Source: Spirochaetales bacterium | GTDB lineage: Bacteria > Spirochaetota > Spirochaetia > Treponematales > UBA12059 | Assembly (NCBI GenBank): GCA_016926955.1 | Contig: JAFGNN010000080.1 | Span: 76,483 to 115,193, forward strand | Direction: 5' to 3' | DNA: 38,711 nucleotides | Shown here: positions 15,833 to 22,920 of the stretch, one piece after another | How the letters are laid out: each line of letters starts with the position of its first letter | Numbering within the stretch: position 1 is the stretch's first letter | Notes under the pieces: generated by a model | Told to the model about the DNA's origin: nothing | The model's database searches: none | The model's input: only the letters and a program-made list of their open reading frames with translations | Position numbers and translations under genes: made by a program

Positions 15833-16040
15833 AAGAAGACCACGGATGAGGTCGCCCGCCCATGGCGGGCACGACGATCGTTTCCTCGCCGAGAACGCCC
15901 GTAGGGCGCAGGCACGGAGGAGGGGAGCCAGGAGGGAGGAAATAAGAGAGTCAAGAAAAAGCCTTAACATATATCTTCCCTTTTCTTCTCTTCCTCCCTC
16001 TTCCCTTGAACCCTCCGTGCCTCCGTGGTTTCTTTTCTTT
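15833..16040. repeat. NCACGGAG palindromic repeat, copy 3, interrupted
   Basis: The left end AAGAAGACCACGGATGAGG (15833-15851) and the right end CTCCGTGCCTCCGTGGTTTC (16013-16032) are inverted copies. The left arm resumes at about 15910 (GGCACGGAGG plus a polypurine tract). About 58 bases with their own hairpins interrupt it. The element lies between the convergent ComFB gene and the small minus-strand gene. Confidence 0.8.
15852..15909. repeat. Hairpin module nested inside repeat copy 3
   Basis: GCCCGCC (15854-15860), CAT and GGCGGGC (15864-15870) form a 7-bp stem. CGCCC/GGGCG at 15896-15908 forms a second small stem with a GTA loop. The segment replaces the junction between the first and second 8-bp units of the host repeat, as if it had been inserted there. 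Confidence 0.5.
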
Positions 16041-16041
16041 G

Positions 16042-16281
16042 TTACAGGTATTCCGCTAGGTCGAAGGCGGGGACCAGCTCCACTCTATGGAAGTTGTCGA
16101 GCGAGCCCCGCTCCTCCTTCCTGCGGATGCCGACCACCCGGTACGCGATCATGCGCGCCGTCGGGAGGGGCAGGGGGAGCGGCCGGCCGTTGAGATCGAC
16201 CAGTTGCCCCATTCGCAAGGGGGCTTGGATCTCCTGGGTCTCGCCTTCGGGGAAGACGATCCAGTTCGTCTCTATCGTCAT
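16042..16281 (-). CDS. Small protein of unknown function, 79 aa
   Basis: This short frame encodes a soluble, beta-rich looking protein starting TIETNWIVFPEGETQEIQ and ending VELVPAFDLAEYL. It has its own start-proximal promoter, and its stop codon lies immediately beside a repeat, as in the other convergent genes here, which argues for a real gene. The middle RPLPLPLPTARMIAYRVVGI resembles a small binding or adaptor fold, but no family is recognised. It is divergent from mraZ. Confidence 0.6.
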   Translation of the reverse strand: MTIETNWIVFPEGETQEIQAPLRMGQLVDLNGRPLPLPLPTARMIAYRVVGIRRKEERGSLDNFHRVELVPAFDLAEYL

Positions 16282-16287
16282 GGGCGC

Positions 16288-16317
16288 AGTCTATCCTCGC
16301 GCGGCCAAACCTGTCGA
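16288..16317 (-). promoter_or_regulatory. Start-proximal promoter of the 79-aa gene
   Basis: On the minus strand TCGACA (16317-16312), an 18-base spacer and TAGACT (16293-16288) precede the ATG at 16281 by only six bases. The transcript would begin at or within a base or two of the ATG. No ribosome-binding site is present. Confidence 0.5.
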
Positions 16318-16441
16318 CTCCGGCGGTCCCTGAGCGCGCGAGCGGCTTGCCGCAAGCCCGGGATCGACCGACAGCTAAACAACGGTGTAGCGGTTCCCGG
16401 AAAATTTCGAATTCTGTCCCCCTTTTGCTTCGCCGGTTTCG

Positions 16442-16472
16442 TTGACAAAGTGGGTCTCGGGGGTAGTATATG
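16442..16472 (+). promoter_or_regulatory. Promoter of the mraZ division cluster
   Basis: A consensus TTGACA at 16442-16447 is followed by TAGTATATG (16464-16472), which offers -10 hexamers TAGTAT (spacer 16) or TATATG (spacer 19). It is the only strong promoter seen ahead of the division cluster and lies in a locally A/T-richer stretch. Confidence 0.7.
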
Positions 16473-16481
16473 AGTCGATCG

Positions 16482-16516
16482 TGGGAGAAAGTGGGAAAAA
16501 CTAGGAATTGGTGGAA
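16482..16516 (+). promoter_or_regulatory. MraZ operator: TGGGA boxes at 10-bp spacing
   Basis: TGGGA at 16482, TGGGA at 16492, TAGGA at 16502 and TGGAA at 16512 repeat at exactly 10 bp up to the mraZ ATG. In E. coli, MraZ binds TGGGN repeats separated by 5 nt, i.e. the same period. Binding here would cover the transcript start and the ribosome-binding site and repress the whole cluster. Confidence 0.8.
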
Positions 16517-16959
16517 TGGAACTACTGACGGGTGAGTTCAGGAACACGCTCGACGAGAAGGGCCGGCTTTCGGTCCCCGCGAAACTGCGCGGGGAGCTGG
16601 AGGTCGGCACCTTCACGCTCACCCAGGGCGTCGACAAGTGCCTGTGGCTCTTCCCGCCGGCCGAATGGAAAAACCTCTCCGAGAAGCTCCTGTCCGAGAC
16701 CAGCCTCTTTCACGCCCGCGCCCGGCTGATCCAGCGCCGCATCCTGGCCCCCTCGCAGGAAGTGGAGCTCGACAAGGCGGGGCGCATCGCCATTCCTCAA
16801 TCGCTCCGCGAGTACGCGGGGCTGAGCAAGGACTGCGTGATCCTCGGGATCAGCAAATACGTCGAGATATGGGACGCCGAAGCGTACCGCCAGTACCTGG
16901 CGGAGCACGAGTCGGAATTCCTCGAGGCCGCCGAGGAACTCGGCGAGCTCACACTCTAG
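16516..16959 (+). CDS. mraZ: Transcriptional regulator MraZ
   Basis: This 147-aa protein has two SpoVT/AbrB-like half-domains, each with the DxxGR signature: TLDEKGRLSVPAKLR near the N-terminus and ELDKAGRIAIPQSLREYAG in the second half. MraZ forms a ring-shaped oligomer that binds repeats in its own promoter and represses the division and cell-wall cluster. Those boxes are visible just upstream. Length is normal. rsmH follows after 9 nt. Confidence 0.96.
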   Translation: MELLTGEFRNTLDEKGRLSVPAKLRGELEVGTFTLTQGVDKCLWLFPPAEWKNLSEKLLSETSLFHARARLIQRRILAPSQEVELDKAGRIAIPQSLREYAGLSKDCVILGISKYVEIWDAEAYRQYLAEHESEFLEAAEELGELTL

Positions 16960-16968
16960 GAGGCGGGC

Positions 16969-18006
16969 ATGGAAGTTGCCCATGTTCCCGTCCTCCTCGA
17001 CGAATGCCTCGAGCTCCTCGCCCCGCCCGGTCCCGATGCCCTCATGGTGGACCTTAACCTCGGCGAAGGCGGGCACGCGGAGGCCTTCCTGGATCGCTTC
17101 CCCCGCCTTCGCTACATCGGCGTGGACGCCGACGCTTCAATCCAGGAGCGCGCCCGCGTCCGCCTGGCCCGCTTCGGAGCCAGGGTCCGATATGTCCGCG
17201 CGTTCTCCGACGAAGCGCTCATCCAGCTCAAGGAAGAAGGCGTCCGGCCGGACGTCGCCTTCTTCGACCTCGGCGTTTCCATGTTCCACTTCCGGGACGC
17301 GAGGCGGGGATTCAGCTTCATGCAGGACGAAGTCCTCGACATGAGGCTGGACCCGTCGACTGGGAGGTCCGCCTCCGTCCTGATCGCGGAAGCGACCGAA
17401 GACGAACTCGCCGGGCTCCTCGCCGAATACGGTGAGGAGCCCTACGCCCGGCGCGTCGCGGCGGCCCTGGTGAAAGCGCGCGGCGAGAAGCCGATCGACT
17501 CCAGCGCGCGCCTGGCCGAACTCGTGCGCGCCGCGGTGCCGGCCCCCGCTCGACATGGCAGGATCCACCCCGCCACGAGGACCTTCCAGGCCCTGCGCGT
17601 CGCCGTGAACGACGAGCTCGGCCGCGCGGGGCGGGCCTTCGCACTTGCCGCGGAAATTCTCGCGCCGGGCGGTGTTCTCGGCATCATCACCTTCCACTCG
17701 CTCGAGGACGGCCTGGCAAAGCGCTTCATGCGGGAGGCGGCTTCCGGCAGCACCGACGCGAAGGCCCTGGACGGGCGCGCGCGCTACCTTTTGAGGAAGG
17801 GCCGGCGCGCCGCCGACGACGCGGCTCCCGCCGGAGACGGAACGGTTCAGGCGGCGGACTCGGGAAGGGCGGGAATGCTCGAACCCGTCGGCCGCAAACC
17901 CGTCGAGCCCTCCGCGGCCGAGATCGCGCGGAATCCAGCTTCGCGCAGCGCGAAGCTCAGGGTCGCCCGCAAGCCCGCGGCCCTCTCGGGCGGAGGCGCG
18001 GCATGA
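16969..18006 (+). CDS. rsmH: 16S rRNA (cytosine1402-N4)-methyltransferase
   Basis: RsmH methylates N4 of C1402 in the ribosomal P site. The 345-aa protein starts MEVAHVPVLLDECLELL, has the SAM-binding VDLNLGEGGHAEAFL (motif I, slightly different from the usual DxTxGxGGHS), FFDLGVSMFHF, and the C-terminal ATRTFQALRVAVNDEL and GGVLGIITFHSLED motifs, with SRSAKLRVARK near the end. Between about residues 260 and 320 is an Ala/Gly/Asp-rich insertion. The ATG has AGGAGG about 6 nt upstream. Its stop overlaps ftsL. Confidence 0.95.
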   Translation: MEVAHVPVLLDECLELLAPPGPDALMVDLNLGEGGHAEAFLDRFPRLRYIGVDADASIQERARVRLARFGARVRYVRAFSDEALIQLKEEGVRPDVAFFDLGVSMFHFRDARRGFSFMQDEVLDMRLDPSTGRSASVLIAEATEDELAGLLAEYGEEPYARRVAAALVKARGEKPIDSSARLAELVRAAVPAPARHGRIHPATRTFQALRVAVNDELGRAGRAFALAAEILAPGGVLGIITFHSLEDGLAKRFMREAASGSTDAKALDGRARYLLRKGRRAADDAAPAGDGTVQAADSGRAGMLEPVGRKPVEPSAAEIARNPASRSAKLRVARKPAALSGGGAA

Positions 18007-18290
18007 AGCGCTTTCTCGTCGGTGTCGCGATAGTCCTGGTCCCGCTCGCCCTCATCGCGGCAGTCGCGCAGGCACGGGCCTTCGACGCGCTGCGCAGGGA
18101 GGCGCTGGACCTCGAGGAGCGCCAGAAAGAGCTGATCGAGGAGAACCGCAAGCTGGTGGCCGCCCTGGCGGCCCTTTCGTCGCGCGAGCGCGTCGGCGAG
18201 GCCGCCGGGATCGACCCTGCTCTCGCGCCGTTTGCCCCGGAGGCTACCCTCCAGATCGTGGTGGTTCCGGAAGGGGGGCGCGATGATTGA
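18003..18290 (+). CDS. ftsL: Cell division protein FtsL-like
   Basis: This 95-aa bitopic protein has one membrane segment (about residues 4-24, FLVGVAIVLVPLALIAAVAQ) and a heptad-like coiled coil (REALDLEERQKELIEENRKL). These features and the position after rsmH identify FtsL, which pairs with FtsB and FtsQ at the septum. FtsL is poorly conserved in sequence, so the call rests on architecture and context. No ftsI (PBP3) follows; the next gene is murF, which it overlaps by 8 nt. Confidence 0.8.
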   Translation: MKRFLVGVAIVLVPLALIAAVAQARAFDALRREALDLEERQKELIEENRKLVAALAALSSRERVGEAAGIDPALAPFAPEATLQIVVVPEGGRDD

Positions 18291-19725
18291 CGAATCCCTG
18301 CCCGTCGAGGCTTCATGGCTCGCCGCGACGCTCGGCGCCCCGCTCTCGGGCGACGCGACGGCTCGCGCGGGCCGTTGCGAGACCGACTCGCGGAACGCCG
18401 GCGCCGGTTCCGTCTTTGTCGCCTTGAGGGGCGAGCGCGTCGACGGCCACGACTTCATAGAAACCGCGATCAAGGCGGGCTCGCGCATCGTCCTGGCCGG
18501 CGAGACCTCGTGGCGGGAGCGCGCGTCGAGGCTCAATCCGGCTCTCGCGGCGGTCGGGGCCGCCGCGGTCCTGGTGCCCGATCCGCTCGCGGCCCTGCAG
18601 AAGGCGGGCGCCGCCTGGCGCGGACGCTTCCCGGGCCTGGAGCGCGTCGGCGTCACGGGCTCCAGCGGGAAGACCACCACCAAGGAATGCCTTGCGTCGA
18701 TCATGTCCCGCTTCCGGCGCACGGTCTGGAATCCGGGCAACCTCAACTCCGAGATCGGGCTGCCCGCGTCGATGTTCCTGCTGCGCGAAAGCCACGAGGT
18801 CGGCGTTTTCGAGATGGGCATCAACCACCCGGGAGAGATGGAAGCGCTCGCCGCCGTATGGGCGCCGCGCGTAGTCGCCGTGACGAACATCGGGACCGCC
18901 CATATCGGAATTCTCGGCTCGCGCCAGCGCATCGCCGAGGAAAAAAAGCGCGCCTTCTCGAAATTCGGCGCCGACGGTCTGGCCCTGGTCTGGGAGGACG
19001 ACGATTTCCGCGACTTCCTCGCGAAGGATGTCCCGGGAACGGTCGCGTTTTTCGGGCCCCGTTCGTCGGCCGGATTCGATGGCGCGACCGAGCTCGGACT
19101 CGAAGGCTGGCGCATCTCGTGGCGCGGCGTCGGGTTCCGCTTCCCGCTGCCGGGACGGCACAACCTGCTCGACGCCGTCGCCGCGGCCGAAGCCGCCGAG
19201 CGGCTCGGGGCCGCGCCCGCGGATATCGCGGAGGGGCTCGCGTCGGTCAAGCCGCTCTTCGGCCGCTCCGAGATCGTCCGCGGAACGAGTACCGTACTCG
19301 TCGATTGCTACAACTCGAACCCCGACTCCGCCGTCAAGGCCATGGAGCTCTGCGACGGCGTGGAATGGAAGGGGCGCCGGGTCTACGTGCTCGGCGCCAT
19401 GCTCGAGCTCGGCGAAGGAAGCGCCGAGGCCCACCGCGCCGTCGGCTTCGCGGCTGCCCGGTCGAAGGCCGACGCCATCCTCGTTTTCGGCGAGGAGGCC
19501 CGTCCGATCTACGACGCGGCCCGCGAGGCCGGGTTTGGCGGAGCGCTCGAGTTCGCCGAACGCTTCGACGAGCTCGAGGCCGCCGCGCGCCGCAGTTCCC
19601 GCGAGGGCGACCTCGTGCTGCTCAAGGCATCGAGGGGCATGGCCCTCGAGCGCCTCGTTCCCGTCATAGCCCCCGGCTCGCCCTCGCGGGCGGGACACGG
19701 CCAGGAGGACCGGCATGTTCCTTGA
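18283..19725 (+). CDS. murF: UDP-MurNAc-tripeptide-D-Ala-D-Ala ligase
   Basis: MurF adds D-Ala-D-Ala to the UDP-MurNAc-tripeptide, finishing the cytoplasmic peptidoglycan precursor. The 480-aa protein has the ATP-binding GVTGSSGKTTTKE (P-loop at about 126-132), NLNSEIGLP, EMGINHPGEM, VTNIGTAHIG, GRHNLLDAVAA and DCYNSNPDS motifs of Mur ligases. I use the ATG at 18283, which overlaps the ftsL stop (ATGATTGA) and has GGGGGG upstream; a longer frame from 18232 has no support. murE and murD are not in this cluster. Confidence 0.95.
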   Translation: MIDESLPVEASWLAATLGAPLSGDATARAGRCETDSRNAGAGSVFVALRGERVDGHDFIETAIKAGSRIVLAGETSWRERASRLNPALAAVGAAAVLVPDPLAALQKAGAAWRGRFPGLERVGVTGSSGKTTTKECLASIMSRFRRTVWNPGNLNSEIGLPASMFLLRESHEVGVFEMGINHPGEMEALAAVWAPRVVAVTNIGTAHIGILGSRQRIAEEKKRAFSKFGADGLALVWEDDDFRDFLAKDVPGTVAFFGPRSSAGFDGATELGLEGWRISWRGVGFRFPLPGRHNLLDAVAAAEAAERLGAAPADIAEGLASVKPLFGRSEIVRGTSTVLVDCYNSNPDSAVKAMELCDGVEWKGRRVYVLGAMLELGEGSAEAHRAVGFAAARSKADAILVFGEEARPIYDAAREAGFGGALEFAERFDELEAAARRSSREGDLVLLKASRGMALERLVPVIAPGSPSRAGHGQEDRHVP

Positions 19726-20797
19726 ATGGATCTATCCGCTCGTAGAATTCTTCACGCCGCTCAACGTCTTCCGCTACCTGACCTTCCGGTCGGCGTACGC
19801 GGCGGTGACGGCCCTCCTCATCGCCTTCATGGCGGCGCCCGCCATCATCGAGAAGCTCCGCGTGCTCAAATTCGGGCAATCGGTCCGGCAGGACGGTCCC
19901 GAGTCGCACCTGGCCAAGACGGGCACGCCGACGATGGGCGGAGTCTTCCTCCTCGTGTCGTCGGCGGTCTCGGTGCTGCTCTGGACGGATCTGCACAACG
20001 TCTACGTCTGGATCAGCCTCGGCGCCCTGCTCGGTTTCGGCGCCATCGGCTTCCTGGACGACTGGCTCAAGATCAAGTACCGCAACTCCGACGGGGTCTC
20101 GGCGAAGGCCAAGTTCCTCCTGCAGACCCTCGTCTCGCTGGCCGTGGTTCTCGCGCTCTACTTCCTCGGCGAGGACGGGCAGACCGAGCTCTACCTGCCC
20201 TTCTTCAAGAACCCCGTGGTCGATCTCGACTGGGCCTGGATTCCGTTGGCCACGATATTCCTCGTGTGGTGGTCGAACGCGGTCAACCTGACCGACGGGC
20301 TCGACGGCCTGGCCTCGGGCCTCGTGATCATGGCGCTGATCGCGATAACCATACTGACCTATCTGTCCGGCCGCGCCGACTGGTCCGAGTACCTCGGCAT
20401 CCCCTTCGTGCGCGGCACGGGCGAGTTGTCGGTGTTCACCCTCGCGCTCATCGGAGCTACGGTGGGCTTCCTCTGGTTCAACGCTCATCCGGCCGAGGTG
20501 TTCATGGGCGACGTCGGCTCGCTCGCGCTCGGGGGAGTGATCGGTACGCTCGCGCTCTGCGTCAAGAAGGAGATCCTGCTTTTCATCGTGGGCGGGGTCT
20601 TCATGCTCGAAGCCCTGTCGGTGGTCATCCAGGTTATCTGGTTCCGCCTCTCCGGCGGGAAGCGGGTGTTCCGCATGGCGCCCCTGCACCATCATTTCGA
20701 GCTCAAGGGATGGAAGGAAACGAAGGTCGTGGTCCGGTTCTGGATCCTCGGCGCGCTTTTCGCCATCGTCGCCCTTTCCACCCTGAAGATCCAGTAG
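19715..20797 (+). CDS. mraY: Phospho-N-acetylmuramoyl-pentapeptide transferase
   Basis: MraY makes lipid I by joining phospho-MurNAc-pentapeptide to undecaprenyl phosphate. The 360-aa polytopic protein (about ten membrane segments) carries KTGTPTMGG, the Asp-rich GFLDDWLKIKYRNSDG, NAVNLTDGLDGLASG, and the late APLHHHFELKGWKE with its His triad. Length is typical. The start overlaps the end of murF by 11 nt. Confidence 0.97.
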   Translation: MFLEWIYPLVEFFTPLNVFRYLTFRSAYAAVTALLIAFMAAPAIIEKLRVLKFGQSVRQDGPESHLAKTGTPTMGGVFLLVSSAVSVLLWTDLHNVYVWISLGALLGFGAIGFLDDWLKIKYRNSDGVSAKAKFLLQTLVSLAVVLALYFLGEDGQTELYLPFFKNPVVDLDWAWIPLATIFLVWWSNAVNLTDGLDGLASGLVIMALIAITILTYLSGRADWSEYLGIPFVRGTGELSVFTLALIGATVGFLWFNAHPAEVFMGDVGSLALGGVIGTLALCVKKEILLFIVGGVFMLEALSVVIQVIWFRLSGGKRVFRMAPLHHHFELKGWKETKVVVRFWILGALFAIVALSTLKIQ

Positions 20798-20807
20798 GAA
20801 GCGAGCG

Positions 20808-21995
20808 GTGCCCTTCGACGTGGAACGCGCGCCTCGCCCTGCCCGGGGCGACGCCCAGATCCTGGCGGCCATCTTCCTCCTCGCGGGTACCGGCATCGCC
20901 GCGCTCTACTCGGCCTCGTACGGCTACGCACAGGCGCTCGGCAAGGCGCCAGAGCACTTCGTCATGCGCCAGGCGGTCTTCGCCCTCGCCGCGCTGTTCG
21001 TGTTCCTCGTGTCGGCCCGCGTCCCCCTCGCATGGCTGCGCTCCGCCGGCGCGGTGATCACCATCGCCGGACTCGTCCTCCTCGCGCTTCCCTTCATCCC
21101 CGGCATCGGCGTGCGCCGGAACGGCGCCTCGCGCTGGTTCCAGGTGGCAGGCCAGACCTTCCAGCCCTCGGAGGCGTGGAAGCTCATCTCGATCCTTTAC
21201 CTGGCGCACATCTTCGACAAGAAGTCGGGACGCATGGGCGACACGGTCAACGCCGCGCTCCCGCCCCTCCTCGTCATCGCGCTCGGCACCGGCCTGGTCT
21301 ACGCCCAGAACGATTTTTCCACAGCCGTCCTGGTAGGCGTTTCCGCCCTGGCTGTCTTCTGGGCGGCCGGCACGCCCGCCCGCTTCTTCGCCGCGTTGGC
21401 GAGCATCGCCGCGCCGCTCGCGGCCCTGTCGGTGCTCACCAGCGATTTCCGCCTGAAGCGCATCCTCTCCTTCGTCTTCCCGACCCACCAGAGCGAGAGC
21501 ATCGGCTACCAGGTCGCGGCCTCGACGCGGGCCATCGCTTCCGGCGGCTTCCTCGGCAAAGGCATCGGCCTGGGCACGCTCAAGTCCTCGAGCGTGCCGG
21601 AGATTCACTCCGACTTCATCGTGGCTGCTCTCGGCGAGGAGGCCGGCTTCCTTGGCGTGCTCGCGCTCGCCGCCCTCTGGACCTGGTTCGCGTGGCGCGG
21701 ATTCCGTGTGGCCTTCCGCTCGACGGGGCGCTACGAGTCCCTGCTGTCCTTCGGGCTGACCGCGTCGCTCGCCCTGCAGGCCCTCGTGAACGTCGCGGTG
21801 GCCTCCGGCTCCGTACCAGCCACGGGCGTGCCCCTGCCGTTTTTCTCCGCCGGCGGCTCCTCCCTGCTCGCGAGCGCGTGCGCGGCGGGCCTGCTCTACA
21901 ATCTCTCGCGCTGCGTCGCGGCGCTCCCCGAAGAAGGAAACGCCACGAGCGGCGTCCCCTCTTTCGACCTCGACACGGAGGCTTTCCGTGGCTGA
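20808..21995 (+). CDS. ftsW: SEDS-family septal glycosyltransferase FtsW
   Basis: This 395-aa SEDS protein (about ten membrane segments) polymerises lipid II at the septum with a class B PBP. Motifs include GVRRNGASRWFQVAGQTFQPSE, AQNDFSTAVLVG, HSDFIVAALGEEAGFLG and GVPLPFFSAGGSSLLAS. SEDS proteins FtsW and RodA cannot be separated by motif alone; the place between mraY and ftsQ supports FtsW. Its usual partner FtsI is not encoded in the window. GTG at 20808 is the start. It overlaps ftsQ by 8 nt. Confidence 0.92.
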   Translation: MPFDVERAPRPARGDAQILAAIFLLAGTGIAALYSASYGYAQALGKAPEHFVMRQAVFALAALFVFLVSARVPLAWLRSAGAVITIAGLVLLALPFIPGIGVRRNGASRWFQVAGQTFQPSEAWKLISILYLAHIFDKKSGRMGDTVNAALPPLLVIALGTGLVYAQNDFSTAVLVGVSALAVFWAAGTPARFFAALASIAAPLAALSVLTSDFRLKRILSFVFPTHQSESIGYQVAASTRAIASGGFLGKGIGLGTLKSSSVPEIHSDFIVAALGEEAGFLGVLALAALWTWFAWRGFRVAFRSTGRYESLLSFGLTASLALQALVNVAVASGSVPATGVPLPFFSAGGSSLLASACAAGLLYNLSRCVAALPEEGNATSGVPSFDLDTEAFRG

Positions 21996-22920
21996 GTACG
22001 CGATGGGGCCTTCGTGGGCGGCCCGGGATTGGGCCCGCGACGAAACTCCGGACACAAAGCGGCGCGACGCGTCCGCGTACCGCGCCATCGGCTCGGGCGT
22101 ACGCGGCTCGGATCGCGCGGGGACCCGCGCCTCCCGTCCCCGCCGTTCCACCGGACCGGGTGAACGGGGGCTCCAGACCGTTCTCGCCATGCTGATAATC
22201 GCGCTCCTGGCCCTCTCCGCGGCGGGGCTCCTCCTGGCACCGACCATGCGCGTCCGCTCCGTCCGCGTGGAGGGTGCGCTCGCCCCGATCGCGTCCGAGC
22301 TGGCCGCGCTCGCAGGGCTTGGCGACGAACCCTGGCTCTTCGCGGTCGACCTCGAGGCCGTCGAGGCCTCGGTCGCTTCGCATCCCCGCGTCCGGAACGT
22401 CGACGCCGAGCGCCGGCTTCCTTCGACCGTCGCCCTCTCCGTGGAGACCCGAGTCGGCGTGGCCCTCGCGCTGGCCGAACTCGAGGGCCGGACGCGGGCC
22501 TTCCTCGTCGACGCGGAAGGCGTGGTCTTCGCGGAGGCGAACCAGGCCGAGGCGTCGACCCTGCCGATCGTATCGGGCATCCGTTTCGAGGATTTCCGCT
22601 TCGGGGTCCGCCTTCCCGCCGAGACCCTGCCCCTGCTGGAAGGGCTCGCTCTGCTCAAGGCGGAGGCGCCGGAGCTGCTCGCCGCGCTCTCGGAGCTCCG
22701 CCTGGTCCGGCGCGCTTCGGGAGTCTTCGAGCTTCTCGTCTACACCATGGACTACGTGACTCCCGCCCGGACGGGCGCTTCCCTGAGCGGGGAACTCCTC
22801 CGCTCCATCCTGCTCGTGCTCGACGTCATTGAGGCCCGCGGCGACGCGGACCCGGACGCCGAGCTCGATTTCCGCACGGGTACGGTCGTCTACCGCACCA
22901 AGGGGGGACTCCCTGGCTGA
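21988..22920 (+). CDS. ftsQ: Cell division protein FtsQ/DivIB
   Basis: This 310-aa bitopic protein has an unusually long, basic cytoplasmic tail (residues 1-60, rich in Arg, Ser, Gly), one membrane segment (about 62-84) and a POTRA domain (MRVRSVRVEGAL, then HPRVRNVDAERRLPSTVALS). The C-terminal beta domain follows. FtsQ scaffolds FtsL and FtsB and connects them to FtsW and FtsI. The GTG start overlaps ftsW. Confidence 0.88.
   Translation: MAEYAMGPSWAARDWARDETPDTKRRDASAYRAIGSGVRGSDRAGTRASRPRRSTGPGERGLQTVLAMLIIALLALSAAGLLLAPTMRVRSVRVEGALAPIASELAALAGLGDEPWLFAVDLEAVEASVASHPRVRNVDAERRLPSTVALSVETRVGVALALAELEGRTRAFLVDAEGVVFAEANQAEASTLPIVSGIRFEDFRFGVRLPAETLPLLEGLALLKAEAPELLAALSELRLVRRASGVFELLVYTMDYVTPARTGASLSGELLRSILLVLDVIEARGDADPDAELDFRTGTVVYRTKGGLPG

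Noticed and set aside
3861-16040. CRISPR-like array made of the NCACGGAG units
   Set aside because: Units are 8 bp, directly abutting, without spacers, and arranged as inverted arms around a loop; no cas genes are present.
16344-16358. Small hairpin GGCTTG-CCG-CAAGCC upstream of mraZ as a riboswitch or terminator
   Set aside because: Only a 6-bp stem, no T-run, and it lies upstream of the mraZ promoter; no recognisable riboswitch elements surround it.
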